From Clostridia bacterium (GTDB lineage: Bacteria > CBDUZB01 > JAGLHV01), in the NCBI GenBank assembly GCA_030595925.1, contig JAUVLC010000001.1:1-64000 (forward strand): a stretch of DNA of 64,000 bases, given 5' to 3'. Shown one piece after another: positions 16,916 to 27,209 of this stretch. The translations under genes and the position numbers were made by a program. The notes under the pieces were generated by a model, which searched no databases, had not been told where the DNA came from, and worked only from the letters and a program-made list of their open reading frames with translations. Position 1 is the stretch's first letter. Each line of letters opens with the position of its first letter.

Positions 16916-18982
16916 TTAATCTAAAACTGCTTTTCGTGACAAATTTATTCTTCCCTGCTTATCTATTTCCATTACTTTAACGCTAATTATTTCTCCTTCT
17001 TTAAGAACATCCTCAACTTTATTTACTCTTTTTTTGTCCAATTGAGAAATATGAACCAATCCTTCCTGTCCCGGCAATACTTCCACAAAAGCTCCAAAAG
17101 GAACTATTCGCATAACCTTCCCTTTATATACTTTTCCCACTTCAACCTCAGCAGTTAAATTCTCAATTATTTCCCGGGCTTTTTTTACAGCAGAAATTTC
17201 CGTTGCGGAAATAAATATTTTTCCATCATCATCAATATTAATTTCCACATTCGTCTCTTCTGTTATTTTTCTAATTGTTTTTCCTCCCGCACCAATTACC
17301 GTCCTGATTTTTTCCGGATTTATTTGCAAAATTGAAATTTTCGGAGCATAAGAAGAAACTTCCTTTCTGGAATCACTTATTACTTGTTCCATTTCTCCCA
17401 GGATAAATAATCTTCCGTTTTTTGCTTCCTTTATAACTTCTTTTAGAATCTGTAAACTAACACCTTTTATTTTAATATCCATTTGTAATGCAGTAATACC
17501 TTTTCGCGAACCTGCTAATTTAAAATCCATATCACCTAAGTGATCTTCTAATCCCTGGATATCAGTAAGAACTCTAAATTTTTCCCCTTCTTTAATTAAG
17601 CCCATTGCCACACCCGCTACCGGCCCGGAAATTGGAACCCCTGCATCCATTAAAGAAAGACTTCCTCCACAAACAGATGCCATAGAAGAAGAACCATTAG
17701 ATTCCAAAATATCAGATACAAGTCGTATAGTATAAGGAAATTTTTCATCCGAAGGTAATACCGGTATCAAAGATCGCTCGGCTAATATTCCATGACCTAT
17801 TTCTCTTCTCCCCGGTCCCCGGTCAGGTTTTACCTCTCCGGTACTAAAAGAGAGGAAATTGTAATGAAGCATAAATCTTTTCTTATATTCTTTCTCCAAC
17901 CCATCAACAATCTGCATATCCGAACTGGTTCCTAAAGTAGTAACTGCCAAAGATTGTGTTTGCCCCCGAGTAAATAAACCGGAACCATGAACACAAGGTA
18001 AAAATCCAACCTTACAGGTAATAGGCCTTATCTCTTCCGGATTCCTTCCGTCTAAACGTTTCCCTTCTTCTATAATCAACTTTCTTACCCGGGCAGATAA
18101 CAATTCTTTTATTATACCTGAAACTGCATCAGACTTATCACCAATAATATCCTTGAAATGAATCAAGGTTTTATCCTTTATTTCTTTTATTATTTTCTCT
18201 CTTTCTTCTCCATCCTTAATTAAAACGGCATTATTGATATTCTCTTTACAAAATTCTTTTATTTTGTTTTTGTCTTCATCGCTTAAAAAATTACTTTCCA
18301 CAAATTCTATTTTTCCTTTTCCATTATCCTTTACAAATTCTTCTTCTTTTTCCACTATTACTTTTATTTGAGAAAAAGCCGCTTCTAAGGCTTCAAATAA
18401 ATCTTCTTCTGATATTTCCTTGGTGATCCCTTCCACCATAACAATACTTTCTTTAGTTCCGGTAACTACAATATCTAAATCACTCTTTTCCATTTCAGAT
18501 AATAAAGGATTAATCTTAAGATTTCCATCAATCCTTCCTATTCTTACCGCACCTATGAGATTATCAAAGGGAATATCTGAAAGGCCAAGAGCAACAGAAG
18601 CCCCTATAATAGCCGGAATATCGGAATTATTTTCCTGATCAGAGGAAAGAACCATTGCTATTATTTGTATTTTTCTGTCTACCTGTTGAGGAAACAAAGG
18701 CCTGACGGAACGATCAATCAATCGTGAAGTTAATATCTCTTTTTCCCTAGGCCGTCCTTCTCTTTTAAAAAATCCACCCGGGACCTTCCCTGCAGCATAA
18801 GTTCTCTCTTTGTAATCTACAAACAAAGGAAGAAAATTCATTGATTCTTCTACTTCAAAAGACGCCGTTACCGTCACCAGTACTACCGTTCCACCATATT
18901 GTACTAAAACAGAACCATTAGATTGTTTAGCCAATTCACCTGTTTGTATTATTAAATCTTCTTCCCCTAATTTGAATTTCAT
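16916..18982 (-). CDS. pnp: polynucleotide phosphorylase
   Basis: A 3'-5' phosphorolytic exoribonuclease and part of the RNA degradosome. The 688-residue product contains two RNase PH-like domains separated by the helical linker, the FFRxxGRP...SRxIDRSxRPLFP motifs in the first, GPGRREIGHG in the second, then KH (KIRTVIGAGGKTIRKI) and S1 (GKVYKGKVMRIVPFGAFVEVLPG) domains. Length is that of the family. It follows rpsO by 40 bp, the usual rpsO-pnp pair. Confidence 0.97.
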   Translation of the reverse strand: MKFKLGEEDLIIQTGELAKQSNGSVLVQYGGTVVLVTVTASFEVEESMNFLPLFVDYKERTYAAGKVPGGFFKREGRPREKEILTSRLIDRSVRPLFPQQVDRKIQIIAMVLSSDQENNSDIPAIIGASVALGLSDIPFDNLIGAVRIGRIDGNLKINPLLSEMEKSDLDIVVTGTKESIVMVEGITKEISEEDLFEALEAAFSQIKVIVEKEEEFVKDNGKGKIEFVESNFLSDEDKNKIKEFCKENINNAVLIKDGEEREKIIKEIKDKTLIHFKDIIGDKSDAVSGIIKELLSARVRKLIIEEGKRLDGRNPEEIRPITCKVGFLPCVHGSGLFTRGQTQSLAVTTLGTSSDMQIVDGLEKEYKKRFMLHYNFLSFSTGEVKPDRGPGRREIGHGILAERSLIPVLPSDEKFPYTIRLVSDILESNGSSSMASVCGGSLSLMDAGVPISGPVAGVAMGLIKEGEKFRVLTDIQGLEDHLGDMDFKLAGSRKGITALQMDIKIKGVSLQILKEVIKEAKNGRLFILGEMEQVISDSRKEVSSYAPKISILQINPEKIRTVIGAGGKTIRKITEETNVEINIDDDGKIFISATEISAVKKAREIIENLTAEVEVGKVYKGKVMRIVPFGAFVEVLPGQEGLVHISQLDKKRVNKVEDVLKEGEIISVKVMEIDKQGRINLSRKAVLD

Positions 18983-19022
18983 CTTGTTAACACTCCTTAT
19001 CCTTTAATTTGTTTAATATTTT

Positions 19023-19292
19023 TTATTTGCGTAAACCCAATTTATTGATGGTTTGTCTGTATTCTTTGAGATTATACTCTTTCAAATAATTCAGCAACTT
19101 CCGCCTTCTCCCTACTAATTTTAAAAGTCCTGTACGAGAATGATGATCTTTTTTGTGCGTTTTAAAATGTTCATTCAAATATTCAATTCGAGAAGTTAAG
19201 AGTGCAACCTGCACCTGAGAAGACCCGGTATCTTTCTCATGGCTTTTAAATTTATTAACAACCCCCTTTTTTGATTCTTTGTTTAAACTCAT
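19023..19292 (-). CDS. rpsO: 30S ribosomal protein S15
   Basis: Primary 16S rRNA-binding protein of the small-subunit platform. The 89-residue protein has the family motifs ([43 protein letters not shown]). A GGAGGTAG ribosome site precedes the ATG. It is followed by pnp, as in most bacteria. Confidence 0.97.
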   Translation of the reverse strand: MSLNKESKKGVVNKFKSHEKDTGSSQVQVALLTSRIEYLNEHFKTHKKDHHSRTGLLKLVGRRRKLLNYLKEYNLKEYRQTINKLGLRK

Positions 19293-19331
19293 TATATACT
19301 ACCTCCTCATTCTATTTAATTTAAATATAAA

Positions 19332-20315
19332 CTAATTATGAAATTTTATTTTATCATATTTTACTTTTTTTGTAAACATTTTAAAAAGATAATTTCTTTT
19401 ATCTTTTTTTTGTGCACCCTTTATATCCTTAATCATCTGTCTGACTAATTCTTCTTTATTATTGAATTTCTTTTCATCCCGTATTTTTTTAATTAATTCT
19501 ATTTCTATTTTTTTCCTATAAATATTTTTATTAAACCCAAAAATATGGACTTCAACTGTTTTCTTATCCGCTTTTGAATACAAAGTAGGGCGAAAACCAA
19601 TATTAACAATACCCCCATACCGTCTTGCTTTATAAAACACATCAGCCAAATAAACTCCCTGTGGTAAAATTACATTTTTTGAACAACTCAGATTTGCTGT
19701 AGGAATATTCCACTTCATACCAATACCCTTCCCTTTAACTACTATCCCTGAAAATTTGTACCTATAACCCAACAGGCTATTAGCAATGTCGAGCTTTCCC
19801 TCTTGTAACAACTGTCTGATTTTCGTACTACTTACTAACAGATTTCCAACCTTAAAAGGAGAAATTATGTTTACTTTTATATTATATTTTTTTCCTTCTT
19901 TTTTTAAATCATTAATATTTCCTGTTCGCTTGTATCCAAAACCAAAATTATATCCAACAAAAATTTCTTTGCATCCGATTTTTTTCCACAATATCTCTCT
20001 TACGAAAGTCTCGTGAGTCATATTAACAACTTTTCTATCAAAATTTATTACCAGCATTACATCTACGCCTATATCCCTTAATAATTTTTCTTTTTGTTTA
20101 AGGGTAGACAATAAATATATTTTTTTTTCAGAAAAAATTATGTTTCTGGGATGTAAATCAAAGGTAACAACCATACTGGAAAGATGTAACCGGCAAGCAC
20201 GTCTCACGGCAGAATTAACCACTTTCTGATGACCTCGGTGAACTCCATCAAACACACCCATAGTTACTACGAAATTCTTCTTTTTTAACCCATTTAAACC
20301 ATTAATAACCTTCAT
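19332..20315 (-). CDS. ribF: bifunctional riboflavin kinase/FAD synthetase
   Basis: Converts riboflavin to FMN and then FAD. The 327-residue protein has the N-terminal FAD synthetase nucleotidyltransferase domain (GVFDGVHRGHQKV, VTFDLHPRN, SSTKIRQLL) and the C-terminal riboflavin kinase domain (GKGIGMKWNIPTANL, GVYLADV, VEVHIFGFN). The lysine-rich tail is slightly longer than usual. It lies between nrnA and rpsO; the truB gene that normally lies here is missing. Confidence 0.95.
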   Translation of the reverse strand: MKVINGLNGLKKKNFVVTMGVFDGVHRGHQKVVNSAVRRACRLHLSSMVVTFDLHPRNIIFSEKKIYLLSTLKQKEKLLRDIGVDVMLVINFDRKVVNMTHETFVREILWKKIGCKEIFVGYNFGFGYKRTGNINDLKKEGKKYNIKVNIISPFKVGNLLVSSTKIRQLLQEGKLDIANSLLGYRYKFSGIVVKGKGIGMKWNIPTANLSCSKNVILPQGVYLADVFYKARRYGGIVNIGFRPTLYSKADKKTVEVHIFGFNKNIYRKKIEIELIKKIRDEKKFNNKEELVRQMIKDIKGAQKKDKRNYLFKMFTKKVKYDKIKFHN

Positions 20316-20352
20316 TTTTTACAACTATTTCCCTTAAAAAACAATTTTATTT

Positions 20353-21345
20353 TTATAATTTTTTACTCGCATATTCTTGAGCCGCATCCAATACTTGTTT
20401 TTTTACTTCTTTAAGTGTTCCGCATATTTTACAACCTGCCGCTTTAATATGTCCCCCTCCACCAAAAAGAACAGCAATTTTTCTCACATCAGCTTTTCCA
20501 TTGGAACGAAAACTTACTTTGATAAAATCTTTTTTCTCTTGAAACAAAATAGCTATTTCTACACCAAAAATCATTGAAGCATAATTAATAAGACCTTCCG
20601 TCTCCTGTCCGTTTACACCTGTTTTTTCATATATCTTTTTATTAACTTCTAAATAAGCAATTTTATTTGCTGAACTAAGCTTTAAAGTAGAAAGAACCAT
20701 ACTTAATAATTTTTGTTCCTGAAAACTTTTATTTTGATAAACCTTTTTTGATATTTCTTTAGGTAAAACTCCCAATCTTAAAAGTTCGCTGGCAATGGAA
20801 AAGACATTGGAAGAAGTATTACTTTCCTGGAACTTACAGGTGTCCGTTAAAAGTCCCACATAAATGCATACTGCTTCCCGGAAAGTTAATTTATTCTTTG
20901 CTTCTTTTAATAAATAATATATTTGTTCAACGGTTGAACTAAATTTATGGTCAACAAAATTGATATCTCCAAACAAAGGAGTTTTAATATGATGATCAAT
21001 ATTTACCATTATTTTCGTTTGTTTTTTAAAATCTATAATATCCCCTGTCCTTTCCTGAGAACCACAATCCAAAATAAATGCTACGTCGAATACCCCTTTT
21101 ATTTTTTTTCCTTCTTTTATCTTTTCACTCCCCGGTAAAAACTGATAACTGAAAGGAATCGGATCTACCATTGCAACACAAACCTTTTTTCCTTTACTTT
21201 CTAAATATGCTGCCAGAGCAAGGCTCGAACCAAAACTATCCCCATCAGGATGAATATGACTGGTAACAAAAAAAGTATTATTTTTATCAATAACATTTAA
21301 AATTTCTTTTAATATCTCTTTTTCTTTCTTAAGCAACCTTTTCAT
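20353..21345 (-). CDS. nrnA: DHH-family nanoRNase / pAp phosphatase NrnA
   Basis: Degrades short oligoribonucleotides and may hydrolyse pAp or c-di-AMP breakdown products. The 330-residue protein has the DHH domain motifs (SHIHPDGDSFGSSLAL, LDCGSQERTGD, NIDHHIKTP with the DHH triad) and the C-terminal DHHA1 substrate-binding motif FGGGGHIKAAG. It sits directly after rbfA, the common infB-rbfA-nrnA order. Confidence 0.92.
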   Translation of the reverse strand: MKRLLKKEKEILKEILNVIDKNNTFFVTSHIHPDGDSFGSSLALAAYLESKGKKVCVAMVDPIPFSYQFLPGSEKIKEGKKIKGVFDVAFILDCGSQERTGDIIDFKKQTKIMVNIDHHIKTPLFGDINFVDHKFSSTVEQIYYLLKEAKNKLTFREAVCIYVGLLTDTCKFQESNTSSNVFSIASELLRLGVLPKEISKKVYQNKSFQEQKLLSMVLSTLKLSSANKIAYLEVNKKIYEKTGVNGQETEGLINYASMIFGVEIAILFQEKKDFIKVSFRSNGKADVRKIAVLFGGGGHIKAAGCKICGTLKEVKKQVLDAAQEYASKKL

Positions 21346-21357
21346 TTTTCTATTACC

Positions 21358-21711
21358 TTAAGTCTGCTTTTCATTCTTTTTTATTTTTTCTAATAAATCC
21401 GTAATATGAGAAGCATCTTCCGGTATCCGGTCATAAAAAAATTCAATATGAGGTGTATATCTTAGTCTCACCCTTCTACCTATTTGCCGACGAATAAAAG
21501 AATTAGATGCTTTTAAAATTTCAGATGTTTCTTTTCTGTTTTTTTCCGTACCATAAACACTGTAATAAACCTTTGCATGCCGCAAATCATTAGTAACTTT
21601 TACCTGAGTTATAGTTATAAAACCAAGTTTAGGGTTATTTATTTCCCTTCGTATGATCCCGTTTATTTCTTCACGCAAAAGCTCACTCACCCGCTCAGAT
21701 CTATTAGACAC
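21358..21711 (-). CDS. rbfA: ribosome-binding factor A
   Basis: Assists late maturation of the 30S subunit. The product has the RbfA KH-like fold: N-terminal SNRSERVSELLREEINGIIRREI, then the central VKVTNDLRHAKVYYSVYG strand region and the RLRYTPHIEFFYD motif. I prefer a GTG start at 21711, five bases after GGGGGAG, which gives the normal N terminus. An ATG at 21726 would add five residues and lies inside that ribosome site. It follows infB by about 70 bp. Confidence 0.9.
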   Translation of the reverse strand: MSNRSERVSELLREEINGIIRREINNPKLGFITITQVKVTNDLRHAKVYYSVYGTEKNRKETSEILKASNSFIRRQIGRRVRLRYTPHIEFFYDRIPEDASHITDLLEKIKKNEKQT

Positions 21712-21779
21712 CGCTCCCCCTCTCATACATTATCTAATGATTATAATCATATACTAAACTTAAATAATACAATTTATTC

Positions 21780-23933
21780 TTATAATGTATCCGGAGATTC
21801 TTTAAGTTCAAAAATTTCTATTATATCATTTTCCTTAACATCCTGAAAATTTTCTAATACTATTCCACATTCATGACCTGCTGATGCTTCACGAATATCT
21901 TCTTTGAAATGCCTTAAAGAATTAATCTTTCCTTCATAAACAATAACATTGTCTCTTAATAACCTTGCCAGTGAATTTCTCAAAAGTTTTCCCTCTTTTA
22001 CATAACATCCGGCAATACACCCAACTTTAGGGGCTTTAAAAATCTGTCGCACCTCTACTTTTGCTAAAACAATTTCTGTTGTTTGCGGGGCTAATAACCC
22101 CTCCATCGCTGCTTTAATATCAGATACCAATTCATAAATAACTCTATATGTTTTTATACTTACCTTTTCTCTTTCCGCTAAAAAATTCACCGTTTGTTCG
22201 GAACGAACATTAAACCCAATTATCAATGCATCCGAAGCTACCGCCAAAAGAACATCTGCTTCATTAATTCCCCCTACACCACTATGTATTATAGACAATT
22301 TTATTTTATCAGAATTTATTTTTTCCAAAGAATCCCTTACTGCTTCCACCGAACCACGAACATCTGCTTTAATAATTATTTTCAATTCCTCAATTTTTCC
22401 CGTTTCTATCTGTTGATGCAAATCTTCCAGACTAATATGTTGTTTTTTCTTTATCGTTTCCTGCCGATTTATATCCTGTCGCATCTGACTAATATATCGT
22501 ACCTTCTTCTCATCTTTCATTACCCTGAATTTATCACCAACATGTGGAATATCAAAAAAACCCATTATTTCTACAGGGGTAGAGGGAGAAGCTTCCTTTA
22601 TCATTTTTCCGTGATCATCCAACATTGCTTTAACTTTTCCAAAAGTTAATCCCACAATGAAAGAATCCCTTATTTTTAAAAGTCCTTCCTGGATTAATAC
22701 TGTAGCTAAAATTCCTTTTTTGGAATCCAACCTTGCTTCAACAACCGTACCCCGGGCAAAACCACTAACATCACTAACCAACTCTAAAACCTCAGCTTCC
22801 AAAAGAATCATTTCCAATAAATCTTCCAAACCTGTTTCTTTCTTTGCTGAAACCTCCACAAAAACCGTTTTACCCCCCCATTCTTCCGAAAGTAAATTTA
22901 AATTCGCCAAATCCTGTTTTATTCGTTGAGGATCCGCTGACGGCAAATCCATCTTATTTATCGCAACAATAATCGGAACCCCTGCCGCCCGTGCATGGTC
23001 TATTGCTTCAACAGTTTGCGGCATCATACCATCATCAGCAGCAACAACTAAAACGACAATATCCGTAATTTGTGCACCTCTGGCACGCATTGCAGTAAAA
23101 GCCTCATGCCCCGGAGTATCTAAAAAAACAATATCACCCTTATCTGTTTTTACTTTATAAGCTCCAATGTGTTGTGTTATATTCCCCGCCTCTTTTTCTA
23201 CAATCTTCGTTTTCCGAATAGCATCCAGTAAAGAAGTTTTTCCGTGATCGACATGTCCCATTATCGTAACAACCGGAGGACGAGACTTAGAAACGGAAGC
23301 ACTTATTTCTTCTTCCAGTATTTCTTCACCATAAAGAGGAATAATTTCTATTTCATATCCGAATTCTTCACTTACCAAAGATACTACATCTAAATCTAAT
23401 CGCTGATTAATAGTAGCCAAAATATTCAACGACATCATTTTTTTAATCAAATCACCTACTTCAACCTGTAGCTTTTCCGCCAATATTTTAACAGTAATAA
23501 ATTCATTTACTTTAATTTTCGATTTTTGTTCTAATTTGATTTCTTCGGAAGGTTTAACTATGTTTTTTTCTTTTATTTTTACTTCTTCTTTTTCTACTAC
23601 TTTTTCTTTTACTCCTTTTTCAACTATCTTCTTTTCTACTTTTTTTACTACTTTTTCTTTTTTCTTTTGGCTCTTTTCTTTTTCTATTTTCTTTTTCTTA
23701 TCTTCCTTAACTTTTAGTGCACTTTTAGAAACAGTCTTAATTGCTTTCTTTTTTGCCACTTTTTCTTTCACTTCTTTTTTAACACCGACCTTAAGCTTTT
23801 TTTTAGTTGTTATTTCTCCCTCTTTCTTTTTTATTTCTTCCTTTTTCTTAGCAGAGGTGATTTTTGTTCCTTTTTTTTCTTTAGAGCTACTCTTTCCGGT
23901 AGACTTCGTCGTAATTTTTTTCTTAATAGCCAT
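21780..23933 (-). CDS. infB: translation initiation factor IF-2
   Basis: A GTPase that brings fMet-tRNA to the 30S subunit. The 717-residue product has an extremely lysine/glutamate-rich N-terminal tail (about residues 1-140, many KKK/EKK blocks). The IF2-N segment ([22 protein letters not shown]) follows, then the G domain ([21 protein letters not shown]) and domains II-IV. The tail is more repetitive than usual and recalls the tiny lysine-rich gene at 16113-16211. It is part of the rimP-nusA-infB-rbfA-nrnA-ribF-rpsO-pnp cluster. Confidence 0.97.
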   Translation of the reverse strand: MAIKKKITTKSTGKSSSKEKKGTKITSAKKKEEIKKKEGEITTKKKLKVGVKKEVKEKVAKKKAIKTVSKSALKVKEDKKKKIEKEKSQKKKEKVVKKVEKKIVEKGVKEKVVEKEEVKIKEKNIVKPSEEIKLEQKSKIKVNEFITVKILAEKLQVEVGDLIKKMMSLNILATINQRLDLDVVSLVSEEFGYEIEIIPLYGEEILEEEISASVSKSRPPVVTIMGHVDHGKTSLLDAIRKTKIVEKEAGNITQHIGAYKVKTDKGDIVFLDTPGHEAFTAMRARGAQITDIVVLVVAADDGMMPQTVEAIDHARAAGVPIIVAINKMDLPSADPQRIKQDLANLNLLSEEWGGKTVFVEVSAKKETGLEDLLEMILLEAEVLELVSDVSGFARGTVVEARLDSKKGILATVLIQEGLLKIRDSFIVGLTFGKVKAMLDDHGKMIKEASPSTPVEIMGFFDIPHVGDKFRVMKDEKKVRYISQMRQDINRQETIKKKQHISLEDLHQQIETGKIEELKIIIKADVRGSVEAVRDSLEKINSDKIKLSIIHSGVGGINEADVLLAVASDALIIGFNVRSEQTVNFLAEREKVSIKTYRVIYELVSDIKAAMEGLLAPQTTEIVLAKVEVRQIFKAPKVGCIAGCYVKEGKLLRNSLARLLRDNVIVYEGKINSLRHFKEDIREASAGHECGIVLENFQDVKENDIIEIFELKESPDTL

Positions 23934-23991
23934 TTTTTTCTCACCTTTTTTTAGATTTCAAAAAGAAACTAAAACTTTCTTTAAAAATTTT

Positions 23992-25227
23992 CTATTTTTT
24001 TAATGCTTCTTTAGCTGCCTTATGTATTTTTTCTGCCATTTTAGGCCCAATCCCCTGAAGAATTGTCAAAGCAGAAGAGGGAACAGCAACAATGCTTCGC
24101 ACTGAATGAAACCCTCCGCCAAATAAGGTCTTTGCCGTTTTTTCTCCAATTCCCGATAATGAAGAAATTTCTTTCAACCCTAAAGTCACAGCCTCTTTCT
24201 TTTGAGCTTCACTTTTTATATCTACATGCCATCCGGTTAATCTTGCTGCCAAACGAACATTTTGTCCTGACTTTCCAATGGCAAGAGACAATTGATCGTT
24301 AGCAATTATAACCTCTGCTTTTTTATCTTTATTATCTGTTATTACTTTAAGAACTTTAGCCGGACTTAGAGAATTGCCTATATAAACAATAGTGTCGTCA
24401 CTCCAATTAATCATATCGATCCGTTCACCGCGCAATTCATCAATAATTGCCCGAATTCGCGAACCTTTTACTCCAACACATGCTCCTACCGGATCGACTC
24501 TGCTATTATGAGAAAAAACAGCTACTTTTGCTCTTACTCCAGGATCTCTTACTATATTCTTTATTTCCACTGTCTTATCATATACTTCAGGCACTTCCAA
24601 TTCAAACAACCTTTTAATCAATTCCGGATGGGTCCGCGAAACTAAAACCTGCGGACCTTTGGAAGTTTTAGTTGCACTCACGATATATACTTTTAGTCGT
24701 TCACCTATCCGATAAGTCTCACTTTTTACCTGTTCCCGGAAAGGCAAAATAGCTTCTATTTTCCCTAAATCAACAATAACATTATTGTTTACAAATCGTT
24801 GAACACTTCCATTGAGCACCATTTTTTCTTTTTGTTTCATTTCATTATACAAATTTTCTCTTTCTGTTTCACGAATACGTTGAATAATTACTTGTTTAGC
24901 TGTTTGAGCAGCAATCCGGCCAAAATCATCTGTTTCAATTTTTATTTTTATGTCCGACCCCAACTTAACATTAGATTTTATTTCTTTCGCCTGGGAAAAG
25001 GAAATTTCATGTGCGGAATTTTCAACTTTTTCCACAACCTTTTTTATTATCCAGGCTTTAATCAATCCCGTATCAATATCTACCTTCGCTTCCACATCCT
25101 GCGTCTTACCTGAATGCTTCCGAAAAGCAGATATTAACGCTGTCTCAATCATTTTTAATAATTCTTCTTTTTTAATCCCTTTTTCTCTTTCAATCTGTTC
25201 TAAAACAGATAAAAGTTCCTGCTCCAT
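23992..25227 (-). CDS. nusA: transcription termination/antitermination factor NusA
   Basis: Modulates RNA polymerase pausing and rRNA antitermination. The 411-residue protein has the N-terminal polymerase-binding domain, an S1 domain (VLNGSVQRFVNNNVIVDLGKIEAILP), two KH domains (GACVGVKGSRIRAIIDELRGERID; IGKSGQNVRLAARLTGWHVDI) and a C-terminal helix-hairpin-helix segment (LSGIGEKTAKTLFGGGF, LQGIGPKMAEKI). I use ATG 25227 with a GGGAGGAA ribosome site; the longer frame to 25275 lacks similarity. A ylxR gene, often next to nusA, is absent. Confidence 0.95.
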   Translation of the reverse strand: MEQELLSVLEQIEREKGIKKEELLKMIETALISAFRKHSGKTQDVEAKVDIDTGLIKAWIIKKVVEKVENSAHEISFSQAKEIKSNVKLGSDIKIKIETDDFGRIAAQTAKQVIIQRIRETERENLYNEMKQKEKMVLNGSVQRFVNNNVIVDLGKIEAILPFREQVKSETYRIGERLKVYIVSATKTSKGPQVLVSRTHPELIKRLFELEVPEVYDKTVEIKNIVRDPGVRAKVAVFSHNSRVDPVGACVGVKGSRIRAIIDELRGERIDMINWSDDTIVYIGNSLSPAKVLKVITDNKDKKAEVIIANDQLSLAIGKSGQNVRLAARLTGWHVDIKSEAQKKEAVTLGLKEISSLSGIGEKTAKTLFGGGFHSVRSIVAVPSSALTILQGIGPKMAEKIHKAAKEALKK

Positions 25228-25289
25228 AATATTCCTCCCAACACTAAATAAAATATATTTGCGTAACGAAATCAAACCTGTTTTTCTAA

Positions 25290-25745
25290 CTAAATTTCCA
25301 AAACTAAACGGGCACCTGAGATTTCTTCCAAAGGAATTTTAATACATTCCCCCTGTTCTTTTTCTATTTCGACAATTCCTTTTTCACATCCTATTAATTT
25401 CACCTCGAAATGCCTCTGATTATTAATAGGTTTATAAGTAGTAAGCTTTACTTTCCGCATTAAAAACTTTTTAAAATCTTTCTCCTTTTTTAACACCCGG
25501 TCTAACCCGGGAGAAGAAACTTCCAGAAAATAATCGTGAGGAGTAAAATCCATCTCTTCAAGCAATTCCCTTAATTCTGCACTAACCTTTTGACAATCGT
25601 TTAACCCTACCCCTCCTTCTTTATCAACAAAAACCTGCAACAACCACTTATTTAATTTGTGATATTGAACATCCACCAATTCCATTTCGTTTCTTCTTAT
25701 TACCGGTTCAATAACTTTTTCTATTATTTCGTCTATCTTTTTCAC
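25290..25745 (-). CDS. rimP: ribosome maturation factor RimP
   Basis: Needed for assembly of the 30S subunit. The 151-residue product has both RimP domains: the N-terminal alpha/beta part (ELVDVQYHKLNKWLLQVFVDKEGGVGLNDCQKVS) and the motif YFLEVSSPGLDRVLK leading to the C-terminal Sm-like barrel. It is the first gene of the nusA-infB operon, with a promoter and hairpin just upstream (25798-25856). Confidence 0.93.
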   Translation of the reverse strand: MKKIDEIIEKVIEPVIRRNEMELVDVQYHKLNKWLLQVFVDKEGGVGLNDCQKVSAELRELLEEMDFTPHDYFLEVSSPGLDRVLKKEKDFKKFLMRKVKLTTYKPINNQRHFEVKLIGCEKGIVEIEKEQGECIKIPLEEISGARLVLEI

Positions 25746-25797
25746 TTCTTTTATTCCTCAAAAAAATCCCTTTGACAAATATCTCCCTAAGAAAAAC

Positions 25798-25822
25798 AAA
25801 AAGTGGGCTATTCACCCACTTT
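25798..25822 (-). terminator. hairpin at the start of the rimP leader (terminator or attenuator)
   Basis: Perfect arms AAAGTGGG / CCCACTTT with a short loop. On the minus strand the stem is followed by a T-rich run (TTTTTGTTTTTC). It sits where the transcript from the promoter at 25828-25856 would begin, so it is either a terminator for the radical SAM gene or a 5' hairpin/attenuator of the rimP operon. Confidence 0.6.
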
Positions 25823-25827
25823 GCTAT

Positions 25828-25856
25828 TTTATAACATATTTTCAAAATCATTGCAA
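25828..25856 (-). promoter_or_regulatory. candidate promoter of the rimP-nusA-infB operon
   Basis: Minus strand: TTGCAA (25856-25851), 17-bp spacer, TATAAA (25833-25828). The predicted start of transcription is near 25821, at the edge of the hairpin 25798-25822. Confidence 0.55.
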
Positions 25857-25981
25857 GCCTTTTTTATCCATTTATTCATCTTTTGGAAATACAAGGATAT
25901 ACCATTCCTTTTTTTATAGCACAATTCTTTATTTGCCATCCTTTACAATTTGGAACAAGTTAAAAGGCAATTTTAAAAACA

Positions 25982-26851
25982 TTAAACAAAATTGATAAAA
26001 GGACATATTCTTACCGGCTCTTGCAAATCTTTCCTATATCTATTCTTTACCACATTTATAAATTCTATATCACTGTCAACTTTAGTAAACGGAACATCAA
26101 AAGCACAATAAGACACCTCTCCCCAGGAATTGATAAAAATTAAACTTCTCCCTCTTTCACAATACGGAACTAGTTCTGAAAAGGGATAAATAAAAGGTTT
26201 TATGCAATTATCTATATTTATTTTTGAAAAAGTTTCAAAGGATATAAAGTAATTTTTTATTTTTGATAGGAATTCAATTAACTCTTCTTTGGTAAAATCT
26301 AATTGGACCAATTTGGGAACAATTAAATATATTGAGTCAACATTAGGCGACATATTCTTGATTAAATCAACACCTATTTTTAATACCTGCTTGGTCAAAA
26401 GCAAATTTATATTTACCACTTTTACATAATTTTTTAATTTTATTATAGCTTTTAGAAAAGATTTTATGTTATTATTTATATCAACCTTGTATTCATCAAA
26501 GGAAAGAGAAACTAAATCACAATATTTAAATATTTTCCCTTCAAAATTGATTATATTTTCATAATTGGTAGTTATAGAAAATTTTATTTTTTTCACCCTG
26601 GCTAATTTACTTAATACTTTAAGAAAAACAAGGTTTTTATCGCTTATATTTTTTTTATCGATATAATTTACTGACATGGCAATTTCTTTTATTCCTAATA
26701 CAGGTAAAGAATTAATAATTGATTCAAAAAAATATATACTTTTTTCTGCTTTTTTATTTATTTTGCGGAATTTAATATAACAAAACGGACATTCTTTCAT
26801 ACAATCAGCAGTAGGATGTAAAGAAAGTATCGATGGAAATTGAGAAGGCAT
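25982..26851 (-). CDS. radical SAM protein
   Basis: A 289-residue protein with the radical SAM cluster motif CxxxCxxC near the N terminus (Cys17, Cys21, Cys24 in DCMKECPFCY). A C-terminal cysteine group (VPYCERG, VSYCAFD, RICPFI) resembles a shortened SPASM/Twitch region that would bind an auxiliary cluster. The start ATG 26851 is preceded by AAAGGAG. No peptide precursor gene is next to it, so substrate and product are unknown. It marks the border between the housekeeping block and the repeat-rich region: a 308-bp heptamer array begins 13 bp before its start codon. Confidence 0.75.
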   Translation of the reverse strand: MPSQFPSILSLHPTADCMKECPFCYIKFRKINKKAEKSIYFFESIINSLPVLGIKEIAMSVNYIDKKNISDKNLVFLKVLSKLARVKKIKFSITTNYENIINFEGKIFKYCDLVSLSFDEYKVDINNNIKSFLKAIIKLKNYVKVVNINLLLTKQVLKIGVDLIKNMSPNVDSIYLIVPKLVQLDFTKEELIEFLSKIKNYFISFETFSKINIDNCIKPFIYPFSELVPYCERGRSLIFINSWGEVSYCAFDVPFTKVDSDIEFINVVKNRYRKDLQEPVRICPFINFV

Positions 26852-26864
26852 ATTCATCTCCTTT

Positions 26865-27172
26865 AGAGCTAAGAGCTAAGAGCTAAGAGCTAAGAGCTAA
26901 GAGCTGAGAGCATAGAGCTAAGTGCTAAGTGCTTAGAGCTAAGAGCAAAGAGCTAAGAGCTAAGTGCTAAAAGCTAAGAGCTTAGAGCTAAGAGCAAAGA
27001 GCTAAGAGCAAAGAGCTAAGTGCTAAGTGCTTAGAGCTAAGAGCAAAGAGCTAAGAGCTAAGAGCTAAGAGCAAAGAGCTAAGAGCAAAGAGCTAAGTGC
27101 TAAGTGCTTAGAGCTAAGAGCAAAGAGCTAAGAGCTAAGAGCTAAGAGCTGAGAGCATAGTGCTAAGAGCTT
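26865..27172. repeat. heptamer array, AGAGCTA family (308 bp)
   Basis: About 44 tandem 7-bp units, consensus AGAGCTA, with variants AGTGCTA, AGAGCAA, AGAGCAT, AGAGCTT and AGAGCTG. It occupies nearly all of the gap between the radical SAM start and the TPR gene. Seen from the radical SAM gene, its coding strand reads TAGCTCT before the ribosome site. Confidence 0.95.
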
Positions 27173-27209
27173 AACGATTAGTTAATTTCAGATTAATCTG
27201 TAATTTTTT

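Noticed and set aside
20316-20352. Expected truB between nrnA and ribF
   Set aside because: No such gene in the gap of the minus-strand cluster; simply absent here.
23536-24003. Phe/Ser-rich plus-strand reading frame opposite the start of infB
   Set aside because: Antisense shadow of the Lys/Glu-rich IF-2 tail.
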